DNA of 64,000 nt from Boswellia sacra (GCA_013180625.2 SNVD02016092.1:310001-374000), one strand, 5' to 3'. Positions 19,710 to 32,095 are shown, counted from the first letter of the stretch. Made by a program: numbers and translations. The notes: generated from the letters alone by a model not told the origin.

Positions 19710-22700
19710 CTCCACCTTGGCGAATATGCCGACCCACCACAAATTCCTTCTTTTTCCCACATTCTCTATCATAACTGCAACGCCTCCAAATGCGCCCAAT
19801 GGCGCGGTCAAACTCGTACAATATTGATCAAGTCCAAACAATGACTGAACTTGATCGCTGTCACAACCTTAGTCAACATATCTACAGGATTCTCGGCAGT
19901 CTCAATCTTCTGAAGTAAGATTCTCCCTTTATCAATAATCTCCCGGACAAAATGATACCGAATATCAACATGCTTCGTACGAACATAGAACACTGGATTC
20001 TTCGCTAAGTGGATAGCACTCTGACTATCAGAATAAAGACTAATCTTCTTCTACCCAATTCCCAATTCATCCAGCAATTCCTGTAACCAAATAGCTTCCT
20101 TCACAGCCTCTGTCATTGCCATATACTCTGCCTCTGTAGTAGACAAAGCCACTATAGACTGTAAAGTAGACTTCCAACTCACTGGTGCTCTTGCAAGAGT
20201 AAACACATAACCGGTTGTCGACCGACGTTTATCCAAATCACCAGTATAATCTGAATCAACATAACCAATAGCATACTGACCACCTCTCAAAGACTAAGCC
20301 AACATCCACGGTTTTCAACAAATTCCGTAGAATCCATTTCACTGCTTGCCAATGTCCTTTACCAGGATCATGCATATACCTGCTCACAACTCCAACTGCA
20401 TGTGAAATGTCGGGTCTTGTACACACCATAGCATACATCAGGCTACCAACAGTATTAGCATATGAAACTCGAGACATATACTCTCGTTCCTCATCTGTAC
20501 TAGGAGATAAAGATGCACTGAGCTTCATATGAGGAGCAAGTGGGGTACTTACAGGTTTTGACTTCTCTGTAATGCCAAACTGTTGTAATACCTTCCTCAG
20601 ATACTGCTTCTGAGTCAAACAAATCTTGCTTCTCCCTCTATCTCTGCTAATCTCCATACCTAGAATCTTCTTAGCTTCACCCAAATCTTTCTTCTCAAAC
20701 TCTCGATTCAACTGAGTTTTCAACTTTACAATTTCTTCGACATTCGTCGAAGCTATCAACATATCATCAACATACAAGAGTAGATAAATGAAAAAACCAT
20801 CACTTAGCCTCCGAAAATACACACAATTATAAAATTTGCTTCTTGTGTACCTCTGACCCATCATAAACCGATCAAATCGCTTATACCACTGTCTGGGAGA
20901 TTGCTTCAAACCATAAAGCGATCTTTTCAGTTTGCACACCAAATTTTCCTTACCAGCAACTTTGAATCCCTCTAGCTGAGTCATACAGATTTCCTCTTCC
21001 AAGTCACCATGTAAAAATGCAGTTTTTACATCTAATTGAACTAGTTCCATATTCATCTGAGCTACCAAGGCCAACAAAATTCTAATGGAAGAATGTTTCA
21101 CAACTGGAGAAAATACCTCATTATAGTCAATTCTTTCCCTCTGAGCGTAACCTTTAGCCACCAACCTTGCCTTGTAGCGGATGTCATTCTTGTCAGGAAA
21201 TCCATCTTTCTTTGCATATACCCATTTGCACCCAATTGCCTTTTTACCCTTCGGTAGTTGAGCTAGCTCCTAAGTTTCATTCTTCTGAAGAGACTGCATC
21301 TCTTCGCTCATAGCTGTCTTCCATTGATCAACTTTAGAACATCTGACTGCCTCTCTATAAGTGGAAGGAACATCAGCATGTACAATTGGAAGTGCATAAG
21401 CCACCATATCAGCAAATCGAGTAGGTCTGCGAATCTCACGTCTTGGCCTATTAACTGCAATAGATTCTTGTTGCTGTTGGGGTTCCTGAGTATAACCCTC
21501 TCCTTCATCTCCCAAATCCTCCTCTATCATAGGAGTATCAACATCTGTCTCAACAGATCTAACTGGGTTCAATGTCGTCGTTTTAAACTCTACCTGTTGC
21601 CGAGTATGCTCCACCTGCTATGGAGTACCATTCACCTTTGTCTGGTTTTCTGATTTCTTCAACATTGAAGACTCATCAAATGTCACATCTTAGCTGGATA
21701 CAATCTTCCTCGAACTAGGACACCATAGACGATATCCTTTTACTCCTGAAGCAAATCCCAAGAAAATCGCTTTCTTGGCTCTAGGATCCAGCTTAGATTC
21801 TTTAACATGATAATATGTAGGAGAACCAAAAACATGTAAAGAATCATAATCAAAAACAAGTTATCCAGACCATACCTCCAATGGAGTTCTATCACCAATA
21901 GCAGCTGATGGTAGACGATTAATGAGATGACACGTATAAGTCACAGCCTCAGCCCAAAATTCCTTACCCAACCCAGCATTGGACAACATACACCGAACTT
22001 TCTCCAGCAATGTCCAGTTCATGCGTTCTGCCACCCCATTCTGCTGCGGTGTACCTCTAACAGTAAAATAACATACAATACCTTCATCTCAACACAATTT
22101 CAAAAACTGATCACTGCAATACTCACCACCATTGTCTGTTCTGAGGTGCATGATTTTCTTGCCAGTTTGTGTCTCAATCATCTTTTTCCATTTAAAGAAA
22201 GCACTAAGTACATCATCTTTTGATTTCAAACAGTACACCCAAGTTCTTCTGGAAAAATCATCAATAAAAGTAACAAAGTAGTGCCTACCTCCCATCGATG
22301 TGGTTTTAGTAGGTCCCCACACATCTGAGTGAACATAATCAAGAATACCCTTGGTATTATGAATAGCGATGCCAAATTTCACTCTCTTCTGCTTTTCAGA
22401 ACACAATGCTCACAAAAATCCAGCTTGCAGGTCTTTGCACCTTTCAATAAGTCTCGTTTCACCAAACTGAATAAGGCTTTTTCACCTGCATGTCCCAAAC
22501 GCATATGCCATAGTCTCGTGATCTCTAAATCTGTATCATTATCAGAAACCATAGCTGCCGATCCAATAATCGTACTACCATTATAGTAATACAAGTTGTT
22601 CCTCCTAATACCTTTCAATACCACAAGAGCGCATGAAGTGACCCTCATAATACCATCTCGAATAGATATACCACAGCCTTTAGATTCCAAGGCTCCCAAA

Positions 22701-23090
22701 AAGATGAGATTCTTCTTCAACTTTGGTACATACCGAACCATCTGTCAGAACTCTAGTCAGTCCATCATGATTCCTCAATCGGATCGAACCTATCCCAGCA
22801 GTATGGCAAATATCATCATTGTCCATATACACAACTCCACCATCAAGCTCTTCAAATTGAAAGAACCATTCCCTATGTGGACACATATGATAAGTACAAC
22901 CCGAATCCATAATCCACTCATCAGAACCAGAAGTGGATGGGTGACCAACTAGACTTATATCAAAATCACTATCATCCTCACGCTCACTAACACATGCATC
23001 AGAAATAGCCTTGCCCTTATCTTTTTTTTTCAACTTAGGACAATCTTTCTTCCAATGCCCTTTCCCATGACAAAAAGCACACTCATCTTT
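19710..23090 (-). pseudogene. copia-2 polyprotein remnant
   Basis: Minus-strand order: zinc knuckle CAFCHGKGHWKKDC (about 23080-23040), protease box WIMDSGCTYHM (about 22915), GAG-pre-integrase (LWHMRLGHAGEKAL), integrase (HSDVWGPTKTTSMGGRHYF, then RTDNGGEY and NGVAERMN), and reverse transcriptase in one long open block of 302 codons (21164-20256). That block contains LDVKTAFLHGDLEEEI, SLYGLKQSPRQWYKRF and LLYVDDMLIA. RNase H ([20 protein letters not shown], then [10 protein letters not shown]) and the C-terminal DMLTK box complete it. Stops at about 21270, 21612 and 22089 and a frame change near 22380-22400 split the frame. Confidence 0.9.
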
Positions 23091-23394
23091 TCCTAATCTA
23101 CCCCTCGACCAAAATTTTTCCCTTTTTTCTGGTTTCCTACTTTAACTATGCCCTCTCACTATCAATGCATCTATTTTTGCATTTTTCATAGTCACTATCT
23201 TCTCTAATACAGTCGACGATGATGTCATTACTACCTCTCACAAATAAGCTCGATACATAAATCACCAATAATCAAGCTCCAAACAAACTATAATATTCAA
23301 TAACTAGCAATCCAAATTCAACAGCCTAGAATAGTAGCAAGTGCTTCAATGAAATAGCCACTAACTACCCAAAACCTTAGGCTCTGATACCAAT
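23091..23394 (-). other. copia-2 leader with primer site; most of gag deleted
   Basis: Only about 300 bp separate the 5' LTR from the zinc knuckle, where a copia element normally has some 700-900 bp of capsid coding sequence. The primer site TGGTATCAGAGC reads on the minus strand at 23392-23381, two bases from the LTR. Confidence 0.7.
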
Positions 23395-23949
23395 TGTTGC
23401 GCAAGAACGGAAACGAAAGCAACAAAACAACCAAATGCACAACCACAAACTATGCTAGATAATTGAATATAATAGCAACTAAAGAGGCAACCAATCAACC
23501 AATAATGCAAAATAGAAAGAACACCAAGATTTAACGAGGTTCGATATAAATACCTACGTCCTCGGACATCGCTAAAGAAACCTTCCACTATCTTCAAAGA
23601 GAATTACAAACTTTTGGGCTACAATACAAATACCACAACTATTGGGTCAAACTGTAATTACCCAAATAGTTGGGCCAAACTGTAATTACCTAAACAATTG
23701 GGTAATACAACAAATACCCAAAACAAAGGGAAAAAAATGTTACAAACTTTAAGGTCCTTAATGCAAGGCCCTTAAACTATGAGGTCTGATATATGAGACC
23801 TTACAAATATAGGGGGTAGAGGAGAATTTCTAATGGGACAATTAAACTTCTCCCATGTGACTTCTTTTATAAACCCACATGAGACCCATATTTTCTTACT
23901 TAATCAATGTGGGATTCCTCCCACTAGCATATGAGCCACAAACTCAACA
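23395..23949 (-). repeat. copia-2 5' LTR
   Basis: 555 bp, collinear with 19148-19706. It is directly preceded (plus strand) by the primer site and followed by the GTCCG duplication. Confidence 0.92.
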
Positions 23950-24074
23950 GTCCGTACCTGCTTAACATACGCAACGTCACAGCTTGTTACTTCTTGGGCC
24001 GTGGTTGCTTTCAGGATGATCATGCACACAAGCAGCAAGCTGCAGGCTTGTTTTAGGATTGTATAGCTACCCAT

Positions 24075-25829
24075 GATGATTAACAACTATATATGCTAGC
24101 AAAGTATATTAATATAGAGGCATCACATTCAGGACCTGTATATATAGTCATGCAGATATAGTGTGCGTTTGTTAGTCGAATTTTGCAATAATAGTTTTGA
24201 CTTTTGAAAATTTTCAAAGAAAGACGGCTAGCTAGCTAGCTGTACTCAAGATTTGGAAGGATACAAATTAGCTTGAAATTGATAAACGATTATATCCCCA
24301 TATGCTTGTTTCATATTCTCATCCAATGGGGCCATGATTAAACTTAAACCAAAAAACATCCAGGCTGCTAAGCAAATTAATTCACCCAAGGTTAGCAATT
24401 GATACTATCTTTTCCTTAGTTGATTTGCCAGCTAAGAAGTCTATAAAGAAATCTGGCTAGCTAGCTCTTTGGATCGTGGCAAATTAAGGAGGAATTTGTT
24501 GTTCAAAAATATGAAAAATCCCATCTATTATGGGTAACTAGAATCCCGACATATTTTCAGAAATGTGATGGTTTCCAATATTTCGTGTAATTTGTATGAG
24601 AATATATAATATAACCTATGTAGTGCAAGTAACTTATAATAACAAGAAAGTTTTGATGATTTGTAGAGCTTGATCTGATCATCATGTTAATTTAATCTAT
24701 GAACGAAAAAGCAAAAGTTAAGATGGGATCAGAAGATCAAGATGGGTTATACTTAGTTTTCCTGCATGTGTATGTGTAGTGATATTCTCCAATAAATTTC
24801 ATTTGAGATCAGATTCACTTCTGTAACAAAATTTGTATATACATAAAAACTCAAAACTCCTATCAAATTACTCTTAATACATAGATGATATATCTAAAGT
24901 TTTCTTTTGATTAAGTTATTGGATGGAATTAATTAGGGTTGTATTGATCAAAATTAACTTGTGTATGCATGGTAGAGCTTGATATTAGATTTTGTTTTAA
25001 GTAGTGCTCTCTTACAAACTATCCATACAAATTAAGAGACGAAGCCAGAAAATTTGGTTAGAGGGGACAAGATTAAACTATAATACGTGAAGATAATTTA
25101 ACTCAAATAATATATAGCAATGAAACTTAAAGAAAACTTCATATTATATATTTACATTATTTTGAAGGTATATTTATAATATCAATTTTAAATTAAAATC
25201 TTAAAAGAAATGACAAAATAAAATAATTAAAAATTTATTTAATTAAAAATTTAAACTTCATATTAATATACATATTCAAAAGTAGCTTATATGTAAAATG
25301 TAAAAATAAATAAGAGACAAAAACATTAATGAATGATGATGAAGGGAGAGTGTCGTACACAATTTTGTGAAAAAAAAAATTATAGAAAGTGTGCATGCAT
25401 ACATATAAGTATGAACTATCATTAATTAAAAAATACGTAAACGAATCTTTGAAAATTTTCTTGGTTCTAGTAGGGGTAATTGCCCCCCTCGAGCATGTGC
25501 TAGCTCCATCCCCTTACAAAGTCACTCATATATAAACTTATTGGCATTATTAAGTCATATCGTCAATATTAATTAATATAAATAAAATTTCAAATTCACT
25601 TGTCCACTTAAATCTTGATATATCAATTTATAGGAGTAAATTTCTATAGATAGTTTGTAAGAATAATGTTCCTCTTTTGTTTTATTAGACTTGTTCATCG
25701 ACCAGCTTAATAATCATTTTAATTTCTTTATGATAGATTTTTGGCCATGATGATAGTACAATATGCAAACTAATGATTTAGTATGGTTCTCTGAATAACG
25801 ATGGCCATGTCAGCATGCATGGTGGCGTG
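24075..25829. other. Intergenic; upstream of the LTP-like pseudogene, with a duplicated block and a MITE-like relic
   Basis: The first few hundred bases are the former promoter of the LTP-like gene (GCTAGCTAGCTAGCTG near 24230). Positions 24786-25000 are a diverged copy of 35711-35930, same orientation. From about 25005 to 25670 an AT-rich segment is bounded by CTCTTACAAACTATCCATAC and the inverse-like ATAGATAGTTTGTAAGAATA. These ends resemble the MITE at 38405-38762, so this is probably an old member of that family carrying another insertion. No gene found. Confidence 0.5.
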
Positions 25830-27133
25830 TGTCACAAGCCTTTTTGTTGATATGCGGATTGCCTTGTGATAGCGTCAAGCACCTTCTCAACCAACTACTC
25901 AATCAACGGCAGTCTTGACCACCTAAGGTTAACACACAAAATCTACACCCAACGCACACACAAATTTTTCCACACAACGCATAATGAATTTAAGGAAGCA
26001 CCAACTTCCATCTTTTCGTTATTCCCTTAAAGAAAAGGTTACAAATGTCGTCTCAAGGTATTGAGCTGGAAACACACTCTAGCCTAACTCATACAAGCTA
26101 TAAGCGCAATTGCTTCCCCAAGCAATTCTCTTAAGGCTTTCATTATGCGTAATGCTCTCTTGTTGTGTCTAGTTGTATGTTTCCAGCCCACCCCGTTGGT
26201 ACAATTTATAGTGCAAAACCAACCAACACCCCTCGTTGTTAGGTCCTATTCCCATGGCTAAGCGCCACATGGTCCATGTAGTTGACAACCCCAATTACTA
26301 GGTGTTGTGGCATACTCTTACACTGTCACACACATCCAGCACTATCCATGAGTGGAGATTATGGCATTGAACATGGAAAATAACTTTCACAACCCACTAC
26401 CATATTCTCCTATTTTCACTCCTACATTTTAGGGATATGGTTGTGCCCATCCAACCACCAAGTTAGTGGAGAAGTGCAGCCCACAATTTGTGCTACCACT
26501 TCCTACACTCTAGGAAATGTGTTCCAGCCTACTTTGCCCACTACTTCCTTGATTTTAGGAGCCAATATCCCCCTGGATATTTGCCATGCCTAATGCCTAC
26601 TAACACCACCAAGTTGCACCATGAATCGCTAATGTGCGCCATATAGCCCGATGTCATGCATCATGTCGCTGTACTATTGCGCGCCACCTGTGCGCATGCC
26701 TGCTGCCTCGTAAACATCTTAGTCGGCATGCATGCATGTACTAGTGCTATTGCACTACGTTGCCCCAATGTGCACGTTGCATCACTGTGTCGCGCCCAAC
26801 TCCCATATGCGCTCTCCACATCACGCTCGCTACCCGTGCATGAACGTTATCCTATTGTGCTACGCCCATCTCCATGCACACGCCACACTATGTCCGCTAC
26901 CCGTGCGTGTGTATTTTACGTTGCACTACACATCCCCCTGTGTTAGCATTTACATTGTCTTGCACTCAACCTCGCACATCAATGCCCTTATCATGCCACG
27001 CAATGTCTCTGCACCTTGCTTAAGCGCTCACCCATGCACTTCTCGTTGGCATGCCCCATTGCTATCATATCCAAGCCTAGGTATAGCGCAAACGCATGCT
27101 ATGCAGTCATGTGTAAATAGTAAGGGTGTAACA
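25830..27133 (-). repeat. Gypsy-like 3' LTR, long form (1,304 bp)
   Basis: The outer ~240 bp and inner ~250 bp match the short LTR at 30004-30486. The ~820 bp between them are present only here. Apparent open frames at 26656-27172 are GC-rich LTR sequence with no protein motif. Confidence 0.8.
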
Positions 27134-28326
27134 AACCACCACCACATGAAGAGCCCGACGTCCTCGTCATAAGGATGTTGTTGTTGCCCTCCTCATGTTT
27201 TATCATTATGTGATTTTTTTCTCCCAAATCGCAATCCCACATGTTGTTGCCTCAGAATTAGGTACTCTCTTTCTTTAGCTCTCCCAGCTCCAATGATCAA
27301 GGATCTCACCCGCATCCTTGCCTTACTGTCTCGTGAAAACATGAGGAGCTCCTTGGCTTGTTGGTGCCCATCCAATCAACCAAGTCTCTAAAGGCATTAG
27401 GAACTCACACGATTAACCTCAATTTGTAGCTTTACCCAAAACTACGCAATTTGACAACCACCCCCAACTGTCTACTTTAGAATTAGGCCTTGACGCAATG
27501 TGCTAGCTGCTCTCCATGCCGCTGCATGCTAATGAGCTGCATCTAGTCACCGAATCCAATTCTCTCATGTGACTTCGGCCACATAATGTTGTTGCAGATT
27601 TATCTCCACGTAGCGCAATCATCCCCGATCAATTTGCCCTCAAATTGATGATGATTTGCAATCTTCGCTCAACTCCATTCCCCTATGGTGTTGAAAAAGT
27701 GCCTCTGAAATCCGTTCATGAACCGTCCCAATGGTTCTTCGTCTTCTAGATTTAGAAGATACGCCACACATAGTAACTCTGCTGCCTAAATCCGTTAGGC
27801 AGGTATGTAGTACCATATGAAACTCTACATTTCTTGAATCAATCTATCCCACAAGAATGATTCTTTGCCAAGCTTTGCTACACATGAATGAATTCCTTGA
27901 AACTGACTGTATTAGTTTCTCATCATTCTTCTAAAGGCCCTTGAAGATCCGTGTCTTCATTTTCTTAGTGCATTCATCCATGAAAGCACTATTTTGTCAC
28001 TACAATGTAGCCCCATGATACCAACATGCTAAATGAACTCTTCGCGCTGAATATACACCATATTCAATAGCTCATTTCACAATCTACTACTCCCTAACCC
28101 GGATATATGCCACTAGTAAGAAACTAATGTCAGGGGATCATCGTACCATCAACCCTCTCACTGTGGTGATTACCCACGTAAATTAATCGGTAAGAGTTTT
28201 TGGAAGTCCAAGATGCCCCCCATTTGCATCCTTAACAACCAACACCTCGAGCCACTCCACTGGACCTATATGCGCCATCAAAAAGAACTCTGCTCCCATG
28301 TCAAAACCCATTTCCACTTGCCTAAT
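27134..28326 (-). other. Gypsy-like element interior without recognisable coding
   Basis: This is where reverse transcriptase and integrase would lie in a full element. On both strands I see only short frames with no catalytic motifs. A fragment near 27193-27375 (minus) is basic but matches nothing I know. Confidence 0.5.
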
Positions 28327-28329
28327 TAA

Positions 28330-28905
28330 CTAAAATGGCCTCACTCCACGTCTGCCTCTCATCAACAATTGAGCCTTCACTTCTACCGAATTCTCTAGAT
28401 CCAGTATAGATAACGTACACAAATAAGGATTCAAACCCATGTTGTACTGAAGAAAAAACTTCCTCCCTAGTATCAGCTCAAAATCACTCAATGGAACCAC
28501 TGTCAAGTTCACTGGCCCCTCCCACGAGCTAATCCGTATAGTCATGGATAGTGCTGCATAAATCGGCATTGTAGAGTTTGCTGCTTTGACCTCTTGCGAG
28601 GAGCTCTCTGGACACAACTCTAACCTCTCCACTTCCTTTGAAGAAAGGAAATTATATGTAGCCCATGTATCTAGCATAGCGTGCATAGAATGTCCATCGA
28701 TAAATACCCATATGAACAAGAGCCTCATTGAATTACGCATCCCATAAATGTTATTCGACATTAAAGGACTCATGTGCATAGGAATTACGTTATTTTCAGC
28801 CTTCCGTGGCTTGCTTTCTGCCACCAAAGCATTTAGCTCATTCCATTTTGGACAATCTCTTGTCCTATAAGGCCCTTTACAGATGAAGCACCCTGTAAGC
28901 TTGCT
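28330..28905 (-). pseudogene. Gypsy-like zinc knuckle and retroviral-type aspartic protease
   Basis: The minus strand begins with GCFICKGPYRTRDCPKW, a knuckle in which Tyr replaces the usual His. It continues to a protease with MLDTWATYNFLSSKEVERL (the active-site triad Asp-Thr-Gly is changed to Asp-Thr-Trp), VVPLSDFELILGRKFF and a hydrophobic core. Both substitutions should abolish function. Confidence 0.8.
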
Positions 28906-28914
28906 TTTTTCCTG

Positions 28915-29763
28915 TTACAAATCCTCTTGTTTGGCCTTGCTAGACTTGGCTTCCATGTTCTCTCTCTTGGAAACTCCAGCTTTCTTCCTTCCTTCAGGCT
29001 TCTTCCTCTCATGCATGGAAAATGCCCCAAAATTGAAGTCAACAGAACCATCCGCAGTAGCAATTGCAGTTGGTAAATCCCTTACCCCTTGCCTACGCAA
29101 CTCTGCTTGCACCCAATGTTGCAATCCCGACATAAAGTTGAAAAGCTTGTATTCATCCGACATATTCTTGATGTCCAACGTCAAAGAGCTGAATTCCTTC
29201 ACGTACTCACGCATATAACCCATATGCTTGAGCTTCTTTAGGCTTTCCCTTGGAAGCCACCCCGTATTGCAAGGTTCCCGCTTGAGTGTTTCCCATGTCT
29301 CAATGACTAGTCTCGCTGTATCAGTGTCCTCTTGGATACGAGTGTGCCACCAAACCTTCGCATCACCAACCAAATACATGCTAGTGATGGTCACTTTCTC
29401 GGTCTCAGGCACTCTAGCAGGCTTAAAGTATTGCTCCATATCCCATAAGAAAGTCTCTAGCTCTTTGGCGTCCCTCGCTCTGCCAAATGGTTTCGGCTTC
29501 GACACCTTGATTCCCGAATTGGCAGCCCCTACTACCTCAGGTGCATTGCTTATTGCTTGCTTGATTACTTTCAGCTCATCCTTCACATCAATGAGGTTTT
29601 GCTTAAACGTATCTATCAAGGCAATGATATCGTCTAAAATAGCATCAAATTTCTCGTTCACCTCACGCATGAACTCCTCTAATGTTCCACGTAAAGTTGC
29701 AATCTCAGCCCTATGCATCTCCAATTGCTCTACCAAGCTCCCTACCTGTTGTGCTTGTGGCAC
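28915..29763 (-). pseudogene. Gypsy-like gag
   Basis: An open block of 282 codons. It has an N-terminal coiled-coil stretch (LVEQLEMHRAEIATLRGTLE), then the retrotransposon gag core (ELETFLWDMEQYFKPARVPE, KVTITSMYLVGDAKVWWHTR, LKHMGYMREYVKEFSSLTLD, FMSGLQHWVQAELRRQGV) and a Lys-rich tail. The frame shifts before the zinc knuckle. Confidence 0.85.
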
Positions 29764-30003
29764 GCCAACTAGTGCCTATAACCAAGCCAATCTATCCTCG
29801 AGCGTCTCGCCTAACATTCGAAAAATCATCCAACTGTGTGTGGACAGATTTGAATCACACTTGACCATTCAACCGTGCCTTTGTTAACCTTGGGCTCTTT
29901 TGCCACAACTTGGTTGACTCTACCAACCGAGTTGCCTTTGCCACAATCTGGTTGACTCCACCAACCTGGCTGCCTTTATCCATAACCAGGCTCTGATACC
30001 ACT

Positions 30004-30486
30004 TGTCACAAGGCTTTTTGTTGATATGCGGATTACCTTGTGATAGCGCCAAGCACCTACTGAGCCAGCTACTCAATAAACTGCACTCTTGGTCACCCGA
30101 TGTTAACACACAAAATCTGCACCCAACGCACACATAAATTTTTCGACACAAAGCACAATGAATTTACAGAAGCACCAACTTCCAACTTTTCTTTATTTGC
30201 CCAAAGAAAAGATTACAAATGTCGTCCCAAGGTATTCGCTCAAAGCCCGCTACCCATGCGTGCGTATTGCTGCGCTGCGCTACACATCTCTGTGTGTTAG
30301 CGTTCACATTGCCTTACGCTTAACCTTGCACATCAATGCCCTTATCACGCCACACGACGTATCTGCACCTTGCTTAAGCGCTCACCCGTGCGCTTCTTGT
30401 TGACATGCCCCATCGCTGCCCCATCGAAGCCTTGGTATAGCACAAGGCATGCTATCCCAGCCATGTGCGATATTAAGGGTGTAACA
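30004..30486 (-). repeat. Gypsy-like 5' LTR, short form (483 bp)
   Basis: Collinear with both ends of the 1,304-bp LTR but missing about 820 bp from its middle; the join lies near 30240 (GCTCAAAGCCCGCTACC). Confidence 0.8.
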
Positions 30487-30491
30487 ACGTG

Positions 30492-31735
30492 GGTCTGTGA
30501 CTTAATTTTATGGGTGGTGACGTTGGTGGCGGTTTGTGTTGCTACTGGGTAGAGCGACTACTGCTGCTACAACTGATAGTTTTTGTGGCATTTAAGAATC
30601 CTATGGGGGTGTTGTTAACTTGGAAATTATATCTATTTATTCCATTTACAAAAATGTTTGAATATTTTAAGTTTTAAATAGAATATAAAAAGTTTTATTA
30701 ATTGATTTGTAAATGTATGAGAACTTTTTTTGTCTTTTTAAATGATATATAACAAACATGGGTGACTAGTGATTATGTAGTTTTAGAACGTTAGAAACAA
30801 AATGATATTATTTATCGATCTCAAACCTCAGGAAAAAACTGCATTAACAAACTGATGGGGCTGGTATCTAGTCTCATACACACACGGTCCAAAAAAAGTG
30901 AATTTAAGGGCCAATCAGTAAAGCAATCCAAACACTCAATCTTCCAACAACAAACACGCTCTCGTAACACAGCCGCACTTCACAACACAAAGTCACATTC
31001 ACAAGCTTTCTTCAACGTTAAGTTTCAATAATTTTCTATCTGAAATACATAAACAAAGCCATATATATATATATATATATAATCCTAAGGGCAGGTAAGT
31101 AATTACATAAAATGCTAAGAGCATTTGGGTCATTTAAGAGTGGTCAAAATCTCCAAAGACTAATCAAAATTCCCAAATACAAAGTAATCAAAAGACAACA
31201 CTATCCCAAACAAAATATAACAAAAACATATAACATGCTACATCACAAACCCTACAAGAATTTTCCTATGTAGTGTGAGTTACCTTTTCTATATATATAG
31301 AAGCTTGATTAATATAGTTACAAAAATACAAGTGAGCGAAAGAATTTTTTAAATCCATCTTTCAGAATTCGGTTCAATTGTCAAAGAGATTTCGTGAATG
31401 ATTTTATAAGCAAATTACTAAAATTAAAGAAGTGACATTAAATTGGGCAAGTTGTTTAAGAAGAATACTTTAAGAATGAAAAGATAGTTTTGAGATCATA
31501 GAATCTACATTAAACAAATCAATTAAGAAACCTAATATAACCCTATAATTTAAAAATAAGTTCAACAAAACATTAAAAAATAAAGAGATAAATTTTTCAG
31601 AAAAAAGCTTCAAATAAATATAATTGATATGTAATGAATTAGAAAAATAAAATTTATGTGGTTCCACATCATTCTGAACTACATTATTGGCTATCTCTAA
31701 AAACTTGTAACTAATCATTATCAGCAGCTTCAGGA
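30492..31735. other. AT-rich intergenic sequence
   Basis: Contains an AT dinucleotide run at about 31062-31081. The open frame 31470-31742 (minus) is hydrophobic and AT-driven, with no motif. No gene found. Confidence 0.45.
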
Positions 31736-31749
31736 TGCTCAAGGGCTTG

Positions 31750-32095
31750 AGCTAGCCACGGAAGCAAGTCTGTCTTCAAATGCATCACTTCCCAGTCATT
31801 CTGTCTTCACTGGGCGCTTTCATCTATTGTACATCTTACAAGGATCCCAAAGAACAAAGGCACGTACAACATTAAACTGATTGCATCTTCACTTACTGAT
31901 GGTATTGACTGACTCAAACTTACAACAGCTTTTGATCGGAAATGTAAGTTTATAGCCTTTGCTGTCCATTGCCCCAAGAAGCAACAGATTTAATAGATTT
32001 CATCCACTATGCTAGTGCCCAGAAAGAGTGGTCTGCGGGTCATCACTTCAGATATGATGGCACCCAACAAATTAATATCAAAGCCAAACAAAGTA
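31750..32095 (-). pseudogene. Degenerate MHK-like kinase, C-lobe fragment
   Basis: Minus strand from about 32090: FGFDINLLGAIISEVMTRRP, LFLGTSIVDEIY, a TAA stop, ICCFLG, then SIPSVSEDAISLM and WDPCKMYNR. These align with VDMWAIGAIMAELMTLRPVF, PGTSQVYELYKICCVLG, SASENAISLV and WDPCKRP of the intact kinase at 14398-15519. There are several stops and frame changes and no N-lobe nearby. Like the intact gene it shows no intron in this region. Confidence 0.75.

Larger units (their letters stand above)
19148..23949 (-). mobile_element. Ty1/copia LTR retrotransposon (copia-2)
   Basis: 4,802 bp with target duplication GTCCG (19143-19147 and 23950-23954). It lies on the minus strand in the same direction as the gene it interrupts. 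LTRs of 559 and 555 bp are alike at roughly 95% by eye, so it is clearly younger than copia-1. Primer site, zinc knuckle, protease, integrase, reverse transcriptase and RNase H are present, but almost the whole capsid part of gag is missing and several stops interrupt the polyprotein. Confidence 0.93.
18616..24074 (-). pseudogene. Lipid-transfer-protein-like secreted protein gene, cut by a copia element
   Basis: Minus strand. The first part, 24074-23950, starts MGSYTILKQACSLLLVCMII, a signal peptide, followed by AQEVTSCDVAYVKQVRT. The copia-2 element then intervenes. Reading resumes at 19147 with ALNPCLDYKLLIRDKAVVEK, CCNAMKTFGQET, a TAG stop (19045-19043), then TKIFCKCALEEDFGYEPSFD. A donor lies at 18898 (CGAAAG|GTAAAT), and a short last exon (18677-18616) ends in TGA. 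The spacing C...C...CC...CxC fits the eight-cysteine lipid-transfer/seed-storage fold, though the last two Cys are not in frame. Insertion, stop and probable frameshift all disable it. The exact subfamily is not clear. Confidence 0.55.
25830..30486 (-). mobile_element. Ty3/gypsy-like LTR retroelement lacking reverse transcriptase
   Basis: LTRs at 25830-27133 and 30004-30486 both start TGTCACAAG and end GTGTAACA on the plus strand. Flanking GCGTG and ACGTG agree at 4 of 5 bases. The primer site reads TGGTATCAGAGCC on the minus strand, next to the right LTR. The internal region (2.87 kb) encodes gag, a zinc knuckle and a protease, but I found no reverse transcriptase, RNase H or integrase. It is a non-autonomous derivative, also carrying inactivating changes. 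Confidence 0.82.

Noticed and set aside
26656..27172. Overlapping open frames on the plus strand rich in His, Cys and Ser
   Set aside because: They lie within the gypsy-like LTR, have no motif, and arise from its GC-rich composition.
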